Source: Photobacterium sanguinicancri (GTDB lineage: Bacteria > Pseudomonadota > Gammaproteobacteria > Enterobacterales > Vibrionaceae). Taken from it: 33,563 nt of DNA. The notes below the pieces were generated by a model. It made no database searches and was not told the DNA's origin. It saw nothing but the letters and a program-made list of their open reading frames with translations. The stretch is from NCBI RefSeq assembly GCF_002265265.1, contig NZ_NOIF01000037.1, positions 1 to 33,563 of the forward strand. The letters run 5' to 3'. Made by a program: the position numbers and the translations under genes. Position 1 is the first letter of the stretch, and each line of letters begins with the position of its first letter. Shown piece by piece: positions 8,201 through 17,164 of this stretch.

Positions 8201-9163
8201 TCAGCCAAGTTCATCAATCAGCGCAGGTAAAATTTCGAATAAATCTCCGATCAACGCATAATCTGCAATCTCAAAAATAGCGGCATCAGGATCATTATTT
8301 ATCGCGACGATCACCTTAGAATCTTTCATTCCAGCTAAATGCTGAATAGCCCCTGAAATCCCTATCGCAATGTACAAATCAGGCGCAACAATTTTACCCG
8401 TTTGGCCTACTTGTAGCTCATTAGATACATAACCCGCATCTACCGCTGCTCGCGAAGCCCCAATGGCTGCATCGAGCTTATCGGCAAGCTGCTCAACCAT
8501 AGCAAAATTTTCTTTACTGCCTAACCCTCGCCCCCCCGAAACGACTACACGCGCTGCTGGCAATTCAGGGCGAGCACTCGCAACCACTTGCTGAGAAACA
8601 AATTCAACTAATAGAGATTGATGCGTTATAGCTACGAAATTAACTGGCGCAGATCCCTGAGAGTCTGAAAGTTGCTCTGCAGCATCAAAAGCCGATGCCC
8701 GTACCGATATCGCTTTAATACGGTCGTTAGAGCGAACCCGAGCGAGCGCATTGCCCGCATAAATTGGCCGAATAACCGTATCTTTCGACTCAATCTCTAT
8801 CACATCAGACAGCATCCCCACATCCAATAATGCCGCGATTCTTGGCAAAAGGTTCTTACCAAACGTGGTCGCAGCAGTAAGTATGTGACTATAGCCTTCG
8901 GGACTATCGCAGTGCTCACTAACCATAGCTTCAACCAGTACCGATACATTTTCAGCAAGAGCGTGCTGATAACACGATGAATCCGCCACCAGCACAGAAT
9001 CTATTGTTTCAATACGCTGAGCTTGCTCAATAATAGCATTCACATTTTCGCCTGCTATCAGCATATCTATTTGTTGATCTAAACTTGCAGCTGCACGTAC
9101 TACTTTTAAGGTGTCAGTCGCTAGTGAATGTCCATTATGTTCCGCAATAATTAAGGTTTTCAT
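8201..9163 (-). CDS. etfA: Electron transfer flavoprotein, alpha subunit
   Basis: FAD-carrying subunit of the ETF heterodimer. It takes electrons from acyl-CoA dehydrogenases (two of which, isobutyryl-CoA and isovaleryl-CoA dehydrogenase, are encoded in this window) and passes them to ETF-ubiquinone oxidoreductase. 320 aa. The C-terminal FAD domain carries [53 protein letters not shown] and the final [20 protein letters not shown], all highly typical of ETF alpha. The ATG overlaps the etfB stop by 4 bases (ATGA), with AAGGTGA as ribosome site, so it is translated with etfB. Confidence 0.96.
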   Translation of the reverse strand: MKTLIIAEHNGHSLATDTLKVVRAAASLDQQIDMLIAGENVNAIIEQAQRIETIDSVLVADSSCYQHALAENVSVLVEAMVSEHCDSPEGYSHILTAATTFGKNLLPRIAALLDVGMLSDVIEIESKDTVIRPIYAGNALARVRSNDRIKAISVRASAFDAAEQLSDSQGSAPVNFVAITHQSLLVEFVSQQVVASARPELPAARVVVSGGRGLGSKENFAMVEQLADKLDAAIGASRAAVDAGYVSNELQVGQTGKIVAPDLYIAIGISGAIQHLAGMKDSKVIVAINNDPDAAIFEIADYALIGDLFEILPALIDELG

Positions 9164-9912
9164 TCGATCACCTTCGCTTCATTTCGCAATTTAGTGACTA
9201 GCTCTTGCACTGATTCAACGCGGATCCCTGATTCGCGCTTCGGTGGCACCATAACGTCGATAATCTCCTGTCTTGGTGCTATATCGAGCTCAAACTCATC
9301 AATCGCGATAACCGCAAACGGCTTGCGCTTGGCTTTCATAATATTGGGCAAAGATGCATAGCGAGGCTCATTTAATCTAAGATCGGTGCTAATAATGGCA
9401 GGTAGCTGGAGCGATAAGGTTTCTAGGCCACCGTCTATTTCACGCGTGACAACCACAGTTTGCGTATTCACAGTAAGTTCAGAAGCAAAAGTACCTTGAG
9501 GATAACCCGTTAGCGCAGATAACATTTGGGCAACTTGGTTGTTGTCGGTATCAATAGATTGCTTGCCCAATAACATCAGAGACGGTTGTTCTTTTTGCAC
9601 TAACGCATTGAGTAACTTGGCTATCGCAAGAGGTTCTAATTTATCGGATGTTGCAATATGGATCGCGCGATCGGCTCCTAATGCGAGTGCGCTTCGTAAT
9701 TGTTCTTGGCAGGTATCATCACCTACCGAAACGACAACAATTTCAGAGGCAATATCCGCTTCTTTTAAGCGCACCGCTTCTTCAACGGCAATTTCACAAA
9801 ATGGATTCATTGCCATTTTGACATTGCTATCTTCCACGCCGCTTCCATCATCTTTAATCCGAATTTTCACATAAGGGTCAATCACACGCTTAATCGCTAC
9901 TAGCACTTTCAC
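9160..9912 (-). CDS. etfB: Electron transfer flavoprotein, beta subunit
   Basis: AMP-binding subunit of ETF, and the part that docks on acyl-CoA dehydrogenases. 250 aa with the chosen start, the usual family length. That start is a GTG at 9912 after AAGGAAG; a longer in-frame reading to 9990 adds 26 residues not typical of the family. Recognised by VKVLVAIKRVIDP at the N-terminus, the GKQSIDTDNNQVAQML segment, and the docking loop LRLNEPRYASLPNIMKAKRK near the C-terminus. First gene of an etfB-etfA pair, divergent from ETF-QO. The 199-base gap between them holds a LiuR-like palindrome at 10023-10038 that overlaps a candidate -35 box. Confidence 0.95.
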   Translation of the reverse strand: MKVLVAIKRVIDPYVKIRIKDDGSGVEDSNVKMAMNPFCEIAVEEAVRLKEADIASEIVVVSVGDDTCQEQLRSALALGADRAIHIATSDKLEPLAIAKLLNALVQKEQPSLMLLGKQSIDTDNNQVAQMLSALTGYPQGTFASELTVNTQTVVVTREIDGGLETLSLQLPAIISTDLRLNEPRYASLPNIMKAKRKPFAVIAIDEFELDIAPRQEIIDVMVPPKRESGIRVESVQELVTKLRNEAKVIE

Positions 9913-10010
9913 AGTGTCTTCCTTCTTAAAAAAGAAATGTCTTTGAGAGCCTTGTGCGCTGTTTTTAATCTCGTTATATGTGTGGCACATGTGCCTCAGA
10001 TGATTCTTTG

Positions 10011-10038
10011 AGCCTAGTTTAATTTACGTTTACGTCAA
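10011..10038 (-). promoter_or_regulatory. Candidate etfB promoter overlapped by the LiuR-like operator
   Basis: On the minus strand TTGACG (10033-10038) is followed after 16 bases by TAGGCT (10011-10016), a good -35 with a weak -10. The -35 box is part of the 16-bp palindrome at 10023-10038, an arrangement that suits repression. Seen by eye only. Confidence 0.35.
10023..10038. promoter_or_regulatory. LiuR-like operator between etfB and ETF-QO
   Basis: TTTACGTTTACGTCAA, an imperfect palindrome with two ACGT cores spaced as in the two copies at 28320-28335 and 28349-28364, which lie next to liuR. LiuR is a known MerR-type repressor of BCAA degradation genes in gammaproteobacteria. That LiuR binds here is inferred from the shared motif. 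Confidence 0.65.
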
Positions 10039-10111
10039 CTGCGCTATAGTTAAATTTATACTGTAAATCGCCAGTTTCTATATACGTAAATCGCACACAG
10101 AGGTCGCTTTG

Positions 10112-11791
10112 ATGGAACGAGAATGTATGGAGTTTGATGTGGTGATTATCGGTGCTGGCCCTGCAGGGTTAGCAGCGGCTTGCCAGTTAATGCTGATAGC
10201 AAAACAGCAAAAAAAACCGCCACCCAATGTCTGTGTGCTTGAAAAAGGCGCTGAAGTTGGTGCTCATATTCTGTCTGGCGCGGTATTCGAAACGCGTGCG
10301 CTTGATGAGCTTTTCCCTGATTGGGAACACACAGATGCACCGATTGTTTCTCAAGTTGCTGAGAACCATCTTTACTGGCTGACCAATGCCAACAACCACC
10401 TTGTTGTGCCTGAACACCTCGCGCCTGACAGTATGAATAACGATGGCAACTACATCATTAGTTTAGGCTTATTGTGCCGTTGGTTAGCCAAGCAGGCAGA
10501 ACAACTTGGTGTCGAAATTTTTCCGGGTTTCGCTGCATCCGATATTTGTTACGACAGCAGTAATGCCGTCACAGGTGTGATCACTTCGGATATGGGGCGT
10601 GATAAGCAAGGTAAACCAAAAGCCACTTTTGAAGCGGGTATTGAGTTAAAAGCCAAATACACCATTTTTGCTGAAGGAAGTCGCGGACACTTAGGTAAAC
10701 AGCTCATTGCGCATTACCATTTAGATAACAACAAACCGCCCCAACACTATGCGCTAGGCATTAAAGAATTATGGAAAATCCCTGCCAAACAACATCAAGA
10801 AGGGCTCGTGATCCACGGTACGGGTTTTCCTCTTAGTGAGTCTGATTCGACAGGAGGAAGTTTTCTTTATCACCTTGAAGGCAATCGTTTAGAAGATCAA
10901 AACTCAGAAGAGCACTATGTCGCCGTTGGGCTAATTGTTGATTTAAATTACCAAAACCCCTATCTAAGCCCCTTTGATGAATTTCAAAGAATGAAACACC
11001 ACCCTGTGTTTGCCCAGTATTTACACGGCGGCGAACGCATAACCTATGGCGCAAGAGCTATCACTAAAGGCGGCTTATCTTCACTGCCTCGCCAGCAGTT
11101 TCATGGTGGATTATTGATTGGTTGCGATGCAGGTACCCTTAACTTTGGCAAAATTAAAGGCAGCCATACCGCGATGAAATCTGGCATGCTCGCCGCACAA
11201 GCAATACATGATGAACTCACCGCAGGCTTTGCCCACACAGTACCTGGGTACGAACGGTTATTTCATGATTCTTGGCTATACCAAGAACTTCATCAGTCAC
11301 GTAATGTCGGCGCTAACATCCATAAATACGGCCAACTATTCGGAGGCGTACTTACCAGTATTGAACAAAACTGGTTAAAAGACCGCGCAACGTGGACACT
11401 ACCCGACAGCTTGCCAGACCATTTAAGGTTGAAGCCCCTCGCCAAATGTAAGCCTATCGCTTATCCCAAACCAGATGGCATGCTAAGTTTTGATAAGCCC
11501 TCATCGTTATACCTCTCTGGCACTCAGCATGAAGAGAACCAACCCTGCCATTTGGTATTAAGTGATCCTATGTTACCTATCACTTCTCATTTAGCTGAAA
11601 ACGGGGAACCCAGCCAGTATTACTGCCCCGCTGGCGTATATGAAATCGTCGGGGACGCAGGCCAACAGCGTCTAGTGATCAACGCCGCTAACTGCCTGCA
11701 CTGTAAAACTTGTGATATCAAAGACCCTTCGCAAAACATTACTTGGCGACCACCAGAGGGTGGCGGCGGACCTAATTATCCAAATATGTAA
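10112..11791 (+). CDS. Electron transfer flavoprotein-ubiquinone oxidoreductase
   Basis: Membrane-associated FAD and 4Fe-4S enzyme that moves electrons from reduced ETF to ubiquinone, so linking BCAA and fatty-acid oxidation to respiration. 559 aa, normal length. N-terminal FAD motif GAGPAGLAAAC (residues 14-24). The C-terminal 4Fe-4S ligands are all present: Cys505 in YYCPAG, and Cys528, Cys531 and Cys534 in NCLHCKTCDIKDPSQNI, followed by the family's typical tail WRPPEGGGGPNYPNM. Start ATG at 10112 follows AGAGG; the protein beginning MERECMEFDVV matches the usual start of bacterial homologues, and a later ATG at 10127 is less likely. Divergent from etfBA, with which it probably shares control through the palindrome at 10023. 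Confidence 0.95.
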   Translation: MERECMEFDVVIIGAGPAGLAAACQLMLIAKQQKKPPPNVCVLEKGAEVGAHILSGAVFETRALDELFPDWEHTDAPIVSQVAENHLYWLTNANNHLVVPEHLAPDSMNNDGNYIISLGLLCRWLAKQAEQLGVEIFPGFAASDICYDSSNAVTGVITSDMGRDKQGKPKATFEAGIELKAKYTIFAEGSRGHLGKQLIAHYHLDNNKPPQHYALGIKELWKIPAKQHQEGLVIHGTGFPLSESDSTGGSFLYHLEGNRLEDQNSEEHYVAVGLIVDLNYQNPYLSPFDEFQRMKHHPVFAQYLHGGERITYGARAITKGGLSSLPRQQFHGGLLIGCDAGTLNFGKIKGSHTAMKSGMLAAQAIHDELTAGFAHTVPGYERLFHDSWLYQELHQSRNVGANIHKYGQLFGGVLTSIEQNWLKDRATWTLPDSLPDHLRLKPLAKCKPIAYPKPDGMLSFDKPSSLYLSGTQHEENQPCHLVLSDPMLPITSHLAENGEPSQYYCPAGVYEIVGDAGQQRLVINAANCLHCKTCDIKDPSQNITWRPPEGGGGPNYPNM

Positions 11792-11844
11792 CCCGTATTC
11801 TACTGGCAATAAAGCAAACAACGAATGACGCAGAAAGAACATTG

Positions 11845-11867
11845 AGAGTGCCGATTATTGGCACTCT
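11845..11867. terminator. Possible hairpin between ETF-QO and cutA
   Basis: Perfect 8-bp stem AGAGTGCC/GGCACTCT with a 7-base loop, overlapping the cutA stop codon between converging genes. Neither side has a strong T-run, so it is only a candidate bidirectional terminator. Confidence 0.4.
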
Positions 11868-12172
11868 TCATTAATCCAATCAACATAGCCTTTCAAACCA
11901 CGACTAATTGGCAGTTGGATAATTTCAGGCGTTTCATAATCGTGTCGTTTTACAATTTCAGCTTCTACCGCATCATATAGCGATACCTTGGTTTTAATCA
12001 TCATCTGCTTTTCAGCATCGCAATTCACTTCACCCTTCCAGTGATAGTAGCTTTCAATTGCTTGCACTTGGATACACGCCGCTAACCGCTGCTCAATCAA
12101 AGCATCAATAATACGTTTACCCACTTTTTCGTCTGAGAACGTAGTCATCACTACACAGCACTGCTCGGTCAT
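11855..12172 (-). CDS. cutA: Divalent cation tolerance protein CutA
   Basis: 105-aa cytosolic protein of the CutA1 family, small trimeric proteins linked to copper tolerance, whose biochemical role is unsettled. Recognised by the N-terminal VVMTTFSDEKVGKRIIDAL, LAACIQV, SYYHWKGEV, the KTKVSLYDAVEAEI segment and the C-terminal YVDWINEE, covering the whole family length. GAGAG lies upstream of the ATG. It converges with ETF-QO. In many proteobacteria cutA sits next to dsbD; here it stands alone. Confidence 0.95.
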   Translation of the reverse strand: MTEQCCVVMTTFSDEKVGKRIIDALIEQRLAACIQVQAIESYYHWKGEVNCDAEKQMMIKTKVSLYDAVEAEIVKRHDYETPEIIQLPISRGLKGYVDWINEECQ

Positions 12173-12261
12173 TTCTGTCTCTCTTTTGTATTCATTAAGA
12201 GTGAGTATATCGCTATATCTCTTTCTCTAAAAAAGTAGAACCTTGTTATTTTAATTGCGAT

Positions 12262-12287
12262 CAAAAAAGGGAGCACAAAGCTCCCTT
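12262..12287 (-). terminator. Rho-independent terminator after the amylase gene
   Basis: Stem AAGGGAGC (12267-12274) and GCTCCCTT (12280-12287) with loop ACAAA. On the minus strand the stem runs into a T-run (complement of the A-run at 12263-12268), about 35 bases past the amylase stop. Confidence 0.85.
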
Positions 12288-12322
12288 ATCCAAATAGGTA
12301 TTAATACTATACGTGCGACTCG

Positions 12323-14350
12323 CTATTCATCACATTTAGAGACCATGATTTGGCGTGGGCTACCTTGATCACTGAACTTCAAACTCCATACATAACGGCC
12401 TGCCACTGGTAGCGTGACGGCGGTATCTTTACCATAGCCGCCAAACTGTAGGGTTTTCTCTTGCCCAGGTTTGAGCTCTAAACCTTCAGCCGTGTATTGT
12501 GGCGACCAATCTTTAGTGGCGTACTGCATACGGTAGGCCCCCGCCACTTCATCCACCACCACTTGATACGTATTGTCGCCTTTATAGCTGTATGCGCGGT
12601 TATCTTTGTGTTTCCAGCCAGAATCTGCAAAATCACCCACCACATACATGGTTTCCGTCTTAGGACCAGCCTCTGCTACTGTTGGGTTATCACACTGCGC
12701 CATAAACCCTTTTCCCGTTAGCACGGCTGAGGTTGTTTCAATTTTCACCCCTGCATTGGAGGATTTTTCTATCTCAAGAAAACGGGCTTGGAAACCTGAT
12801 AGTGGGATCTGATATTCACCATTTACAGGTTCAAAACGAACGTTAGTTTGCAGATCGACCAAAACACCTTCCGATGCAATATCTGTCGCCTTAAGGGTTA
12901 GCATATTTGCTTTCGCTTGAGTGCTCACCATATAAAGCAAGGCATCGTCACCTTTCTGCTTATGATCAACATACACAGCGTCTGTCGCTAATACCGAAGT
13001 GCGCTTACCATGCACTATCGCAGGGTGCTGCTCGCGAAGTGTCATTAAAGAAGCAACATAATCCCGCAGTTCAGTCTGTTGTTGGTTTAATTGCGTCGTT
13101 ACACCGTCAATCTTGGCGCTGCTACGCGCTACATGATCATCACAGTAACCTTGTAGGGCGCAAATATCACTGCTGGCCTTATCAGCAAAGTTCGGGACTT
13201 CATCACCCACTTCTTCACCATAATACAAGGTGATCGGACCGTTATAAGCACCTAAGAAAGAAAGCGCAGCACGGTGACGCGCCCAGTATTCTGCCTGATC
13301 AGGCTTAGCGATGTTGCCACGCTGAAGTAAATCGCCAAAGCGCACTAGATCATGATTGCCCAGCATTAGGTTAGGCTTTGCATGTGGAGGGTATAAATCG
13401 TGTAGTTTCATCCCTTCAGCGAGCCACTCACCGCCTTTACCACCATTACTGTTTTCATTAACAGCAAAGGTTTCTACAACGCGGTAACGTACAGGGAAAT
13501 CAAATGCCGAGCATAACGCAGGATCTTTTTCTGGACCGTAACCTGTTCGAGTGATGTAGTTTTCATTGTTCCAAATCTCAGCAACCATATAACCTAATGG
13601 ATGCACAGCTTCACCTTCGGCATTTTGATATGTCACCGACTGCGAGGCCTGATCAACACTTTTACGCAGTGCTTTCCAAGCAGGAAGAGGCACTTGGTAG
13701 GCTTGATCTAAACGCCACCCATCGATTTTGAGTTCTTTAACCCAGTAAGATGCGACTTCTTGATAAAAAGCGAGACTTTCTGGGTAATCGACAGGATTGC
13801 TGTCACCAGCAGGAAGACGACCTTGTGGGGATGGAACAAGGTTGTCTTTATGGTGACCAAACACACCATCTAAGAACACATACATGCCTTTCGCATGTGC
13901 AGCTTCGACTAATTCACGCGCTTTATCCATATCACCAAAACGTGGGTCAATGCTAAAGTAGTCACTGGTAAAATAGCCTGTCGCATCTAAGCGGTCAGCC
14001 CAGTGGTTCTGCCCTTCATCAGGAATCGAATTAAAAATAGGGGTTAGCCAAATCGCATTCATGCCAAGCGATTGGATATAATCGAGCGAATCAATCACGC
14101 CTTGTAAATCACCTTTATGGTGGCTGGTACCATAACCTGTGCCATGACCGATACTGTCATTACCGTTTACAAAGCTTTCAACCATAACCTGATAAATACG
14201 TAGGTCTTGCGATTGTTCAACCATAGGTACGGCGCATTCATAAGGCTCGCTGATATAACCTAACGACTCAGTATTTTTCGTGCTCTGGCAACCAATAAGG
14301 GTACTGGCTACCATAAGCGCTAACGTTGTTTTTCCTATCCTTTTATCCAC
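12323..14350 (-). CDS. GH13 alpha-amylase family lipoprotein
   Basis: Predicted lipid-anchored glycoside hydrolase acting on alpha-1,4-glucans, 675 aa. The lipobox gives lipidated Cys21 (TLIGC). The GH13 regions are all present: region I DGVFGHH (from residue 161), region II GWRLDQA with nucleophile Asp215, region III AEIW with acid/base Glu258, region IV LGNHD with Asp334. After the barrel and a beta domain, residues from about 565 form an extra C-terminal domain (TMYVVGDFADSGW, FSDQGSPRQIM) resembling a carbohydrate-binding or immunoglobulin-like module. The start is GTG at 14350, 8 bases after AAGGA; the TTG five codons upstream overlaps that site. Gln after the Cys suggests outer-membrane sorting. 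Periplasmic MalS is the nearest role I can think of, but I would not give it that name. Single gene with its own terminator. Confidence 0.88.
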   Translation of the reverse strand: MDKRIGKTTLALMVASTLIGCQSTKNTESLGYISEPYECAVPMVEQSQDLRIYQVMVESFVNGNDSIGHGTGYGTSHHKGDLQGVIDSLDYIQSLGMNAIWLTPIFNSIPDEGQNHWADRLDATGYFTSDYFSIDPRFGDMDKARELVEAAHAKGMYVFLDGVFGHHKDNLVPSPQGRLPAGDSNPVDYPESLAFYQEVASYWVKELKIDGWRLDQAYQVPLPAWKALRKSVDQASQSVTYQNAEGEAVHPLGYMVAEIWNNENYITRTGYGPEKDPALCSAFDFPVRYRVVETFAVNENSNGGKGGEWLAEGMKLHDLYPPHAKPNLMLGNHDLVRFGDLLQRGNIAKPDQAEYWARHRAALSFLGAYNGPITLYYGEEVGDEVPNFADKASSDICALQGYCDDHVARSSAKIDGVTTQLNQQQTELRDYVASLMTLREQHPAIVHGKRTSVLATDAVYVDHKQKGDDALLYMVSTQAKANMLTLKATDIASEGVLVDLQTNVRFEPVNGEYQIPLSGFQARFLEIEKSSNAGVKIETTSAVLTGKGFMAQCDNPTVAEAGPKTETMYVVGDFADSGWKHKDNRAYSYKGDNTYQVVVDEVAGAYRMQYATKDWSPQYTAEGLELKPGQEKTLQFGGYGKDTAVTLPVAGRYVWSLKFSDQGSPRQIMVSKCDE

Positions 14351-14591
14351 GATGAAGTCCTTCAATAAGTTATGACTTGTTATTGTTCGTCTTATATTTA
14401 GATAATTTCATCGTTATTATTCGCGATATAAATGTATATTACCCCATCCTTAAAGCACTTTATTGCAGGCGTAGAAGTGAGGCTGAGAGATCAAGGTCAC
14501 ATTCAGTGCTACCATAATGCTACTCTCTGTTTTTACTGCATTTTATTCAACAGAGACACGCACAACTTATATCCTTATTCTTGATGAATTT

Positions 14592-15527
14592 TCATCGCTC
14601 TACAGTGGGGTCTGTCGCTAACGAAAAGTCAGATTCAAGTGACATTTCTACAACGTCTTGTACCTCTTTTTTTCGTGCTCTTTTTTGTTTTTGCTCAACC
14701 TTCGCCAATAATAATAAAGGCAGGATGATTAACGCAGCTCCAATTAGCATTTCAATCTCAGGCATTTCACCAAACCACACAATGCCGACTAGCACGGCAC
14801 CTAATAAACCACTGTATTCAGCACTGGCAATTTTATTACTTTCAACCGAACGATAGGCAACGACACATGTGGCGGCATAGATAAGAATAAAAAAGCTTGA
14901 TCCCGCAGCAGTCAGTAAAGGCGCCCAATTCCACGCTTCACCTTCCCACAGCGCTAACCCGAATGACGCAGGCATACCAACTAGATTCGTTAACAGTAAG
15001 GTTTGTGCAACCGTCTGGTGAGTCGGTAATTTACGAATCAGCAGATTATTTCCGGCCAAGGTTAGCGCAACAACCAATGCAGAAATAGCGGCCCAATCAA
15101 TGTGTGTTGGACGGATAACCACCAGCACACCAATAAAGCCAATCACACCAGTTAAAACAGACTGCTTACTCAGCTTTTCACGGAAGAAAACAAACGCCAG
15201 CGGCAGCATAATAAGAGGAGCGGCATAGAAAATGGCATTCGCAGTTGCTAGTGGCATCGAATTAATGGCGAAAACCATAAAAACAGCGCCAAAAAGCCAA
15301 ATATGGGCACGAAGTGCATGCCACTTCAAACCACTGGTTAATTCAGGTAATGAACTTTTGGCACAAAATGGCAATAAAATAATCACCGCTGTTAGTTGGC
15401 GGAAAAAGACAAACTGAAACACCGCCACACCATCACCAAGTGTTTTGATCAGCGCATCAGAGAATACCGCAATTAAATTACCGACAATCAGTAACAACAT
15501 CGCATAGCCGACAGATTTATTAGACAT
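14592..15527 (-). CDS. EamA/DMT-superfamily transporter
   Basis: Inner-membrane protein of 311 aa with about ten hydrophobic helices in two repeated five-helix EamA units, the layout of drug/metabolite transporters. Seen in order: GNLIAVFSDALIKTLG, FFRQLTAVIILLPF, the ATANAIFYAAPLIMLPLAFVF helix, GFIGVLVVIRP at the end of the first unit, and YSGLLGAVLVGIVWFGEMP with a matching final helix in the second. The C-terminal tail is charged and cytosolic. The substrate is unknown; family members export amino acids or other small metabolites. It is divergent from a GcvA-like LysR gene 100 bases away, a common regulator-target layout. Confidence 0.88.
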   Translation of the reverse strand: MSNKSVGYAMLLLIVGNLIAVFSDALIKTLGDGVAVFQFVFFRQLTAVIILLPFCAKSSLPELTSGLKWHALRAHIWLFGAVFMVFAINSMPLATANAIFYAAPLIMLPLAFVFFREKLSKQSVLTGVIGFIGVLVVIRPTHIDWAAISALVVALTLAGNNLLIRKLPTHQTVAQTLLLTNLVGMPASFGLALWEGEAWNWAPLLTAAGSSFFILIYAATCVVAYRSVESNKIASAEYSGLLGAVLVGIVWFGEMPEIEMLIGAALIILPLLLLAKVEQKQKRARKKEVQDVVEMSLESDFSLATDPTVER

Positions 15528-15627
15528 TGAACATGCTCTTAAACTTAGTGAAATTTTTATGCAGCGTATTCAATCTTTAAAATGAAGTATAATGATAAAT
15601 ATTACTTTAGTATGAGTTATTTCGATA

Positions 15628-16533
15628 ATGAAACTTCCCCCACTTCGTGCTGTTCATTGCTTTGAAGCCGTCGCCCGTCATAACAGTTTTTCGCAAGCTG
15701 CCGAGGTGCTCAATGTCACTCAAAGTGCGGTGAGTCATCAAGTGAAATTACTCGAAGATTATTTAGGAAAACCACTGTTTATTCGTCAAGGCAGGCTACT
15801 TTCCCTTAGCGATGAAGGTAAGCACTATTACGATACAGTCAGTAATGCGCTACAAGATATTGCCCATGCCAGCAATGTCATAAAAGAAGGAAAAAAAAGC
15901 CAATTACGGCTAGCAATGTATAGCACCTTAGCCGTTAAATGGCTTATCCCTCGCCTTGATAAACTTCGGCAAGAATACCCAGAAATAGATCTATCTTTAA
16001 CCATGGTTGCTGACGAACCCGACTTTAACGATCAGACTGCCGATTGCTTTATTACTTGTAAGCCGCCCAAAGCCAAATACACCAGTGAACTTCTTTATAA
16101 CGAACGACTCTACCCTGTGTGTAGTAAGCAGGTATGGGACAAAATCAAAGACCAAGCTATGCCTGATGCACTTTGGGACTTCCCGCTTTTATCCGTAAAA
16201 TCCGTACTGCCAGCGGGCAAAGAAGGTGATGATTGGCGAACATGGTGTCAATTAGGACAGTTCCCGTTACCTAACCATGCTCAAATGCACTATTTCAGCC
16301 ATCTGCTACTCTCGGCAGAGGCTGCGCGCTACAATCAAGGGATCGCGCTATTGAACCACTATTTTATGACTGAAGAAGAGAATCAGCATGAATTAGTACG
16401 TATTCCATTACACGACCTTCCTACTGGTGATAATTTCTATTTCACTTATAAAGAAAGCTGTGCCGATCAACCTAATATACGCAAGCTAGGTGCATGGTTA
16501 AGGCGTCAGTGTGATGAAATGGAACCGCATTAA
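15628..16533 (+). CDS. LysR-family transcriptional regulator, GcvA-like
   Basis: 301-aa LysR regulator. The winged helix-turn-helix spans residues 1-60 (LRAVHCFEAVARHNSFSQAA, LNVTQSAVSHQVKLLEDYLG, LFIRQGR). The opening MKLPPLRAVHCFEAVARH is typical of the GcvA subgroup. Residues 90-295 form the periplasmic-binding-like effector domain. It is divergent from the DMT transporter gene, with both promoters in the 100 bases between, so control of that transporter is the simplest inference. The effector is unknown. No strong ribosome site precedes the ATG. Confidence 0.88.
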   Translation: MKLPPLRAVHCFEAVARHNSFSQAAEVLNVTQSAVSHQVKLLEDYLGKPLFIRQGRLLSLSDEGKHYYDTVSNALQDIAHASNVIKEGKKSQLRLAMYSTLAVKWLIPRLDKLRQEYPEIDLSLTMVADEPDFNDQTADCFITCKPPKAKYTSELLYNERLYPVCSKQVWDKIKDQAMPDALWDFPLLSVKSVLPAGKEGDDWRTWCQLGQFPLPNHAQMHYFSHLLLSAEAARYNQGIALLNHYFMTEEENQHELVRIPLHDLPTGDNFYFTYKESCADQPNIRKLGAWLRRQCDEMEPH

Positions 16534-16847
16534 TCCTGATTGCAGAGATTTTTATATTAGTAAAACAGCAAGCACGAATTGAAATTTTACTCATGGAATC
16601 GCAATAAATACTCTCCTAAAAGATAAAATCTTATACAATCACAATAAGTACTAAACAGAGGTTTTATAGCAAACGGTATAATACATATAGCTATATCACG
16701 CCAATTTTAAGGATAGTGAGTAGGGCTACAGCAGCATTAGCAATAAAACGATGAAGGCTTGATTACGCTTTTGTATTTTGTTGCAACTTCGCACTCGAAA
16801 CCTACAGGCTTTTATGGCACATTAGCGCCAAAGTACGAGGAGATATC
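16534..16847. other. Gap before the 35-aa peptide gene
   Basis: A 314-base AT-rich stretch. It contains a TATAAT hexamer at 16677-16682 without a clear -35, a perfect palindrome ATATAGCTATAT at 16685-16696, and a small AAGAT-AAA-ATCTT hairpin near 16620. These could mark the promoter and long leader of the small gene that follows. Nothing else recognised. Confidence 0.35.
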
Positions 16848-16955
16848 ATGGATAAGCTATTTACAGTATTGAACAAGGTTGCCGCTTTTATGGCGATGAT
16901 CATGTTTGTGATTGGTGGCGGAATGGCACTATACGTTGCTTTCTATGGGCCATAG
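16848..16955 (+). CDS. 35-aa single-helix membrane peptide
   Basis: Small gene of 36 codons. AGGAG lies 6 bases before the ATG (GAGGAGATATCATG), and a clear terminator follows at 17008-17040, so it has its own expression signals. The peptide begins MDKLFTVLNKVAAF, then one hydrophobic helix with a Gly cluster (MFVIGGGMALYVAFY) and ends Gly-Pro. The short charged N-terminus and single helix fit an inner-membrane small protein with the N-terminus inside. I recognise no family. The gap it sits in is otherwise empty, and its neighbours (LysR regulator, methyltransferase) give no hint of function. Confidence 0.65.
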   Translation: MDKLFTVLNKVAAFMAMIMFVIGGGMALYVAFYGP

Positions 16956-17007
16956 TTCCAGTCACTAAACGACTTCAGAGCCATCACCTCCCCTCTCAAG
17001 ATCACAG

Positions 17008-17040
17008 CCAGTTATTACTCTGATGTAGTAACTGGTTTTT
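17008..17040 (+). terminator. Rho-independent terminator after the 35-aa gene
   Basis: 11-bp stem CCAGTTATTAC/GTAGTAACTGG with one G-T pair, loop TCTGAT, followed by TTTTT. It lies 53 bases past the small gene's stop. Confidence 0.85.
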
Positions 17041-17164
17041 ATCTTTGACTCCAGACGTTCTTAATAAAAACGACCACCAATCGTATTGGTATCAAGCTGC
17101 ACAGTCGGCTTAATCGCTATAGTTATAACTGTATGGCTTACAAACCTTTACCAAAGGAAATAAT

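Noticed and set aside
9539..9874. 111-codon plus-strand frame inside etfB
   Set aside because: Antisense shadow of a well-supported gene.
12323..14350. Naming the amylase MalS
   Set aside because: MalS is a soluble periplasmic enzyme; this one is a lipoprotein with an extra C-terminal domain and has no maltose genes nearby.
16534..17164. Gap considered as a possible small regulatory RNA locus
   Set aside because: The only terminator in it belongs to the 35-aa gene, which explains the signals better; no conserved RNA structure recognised.
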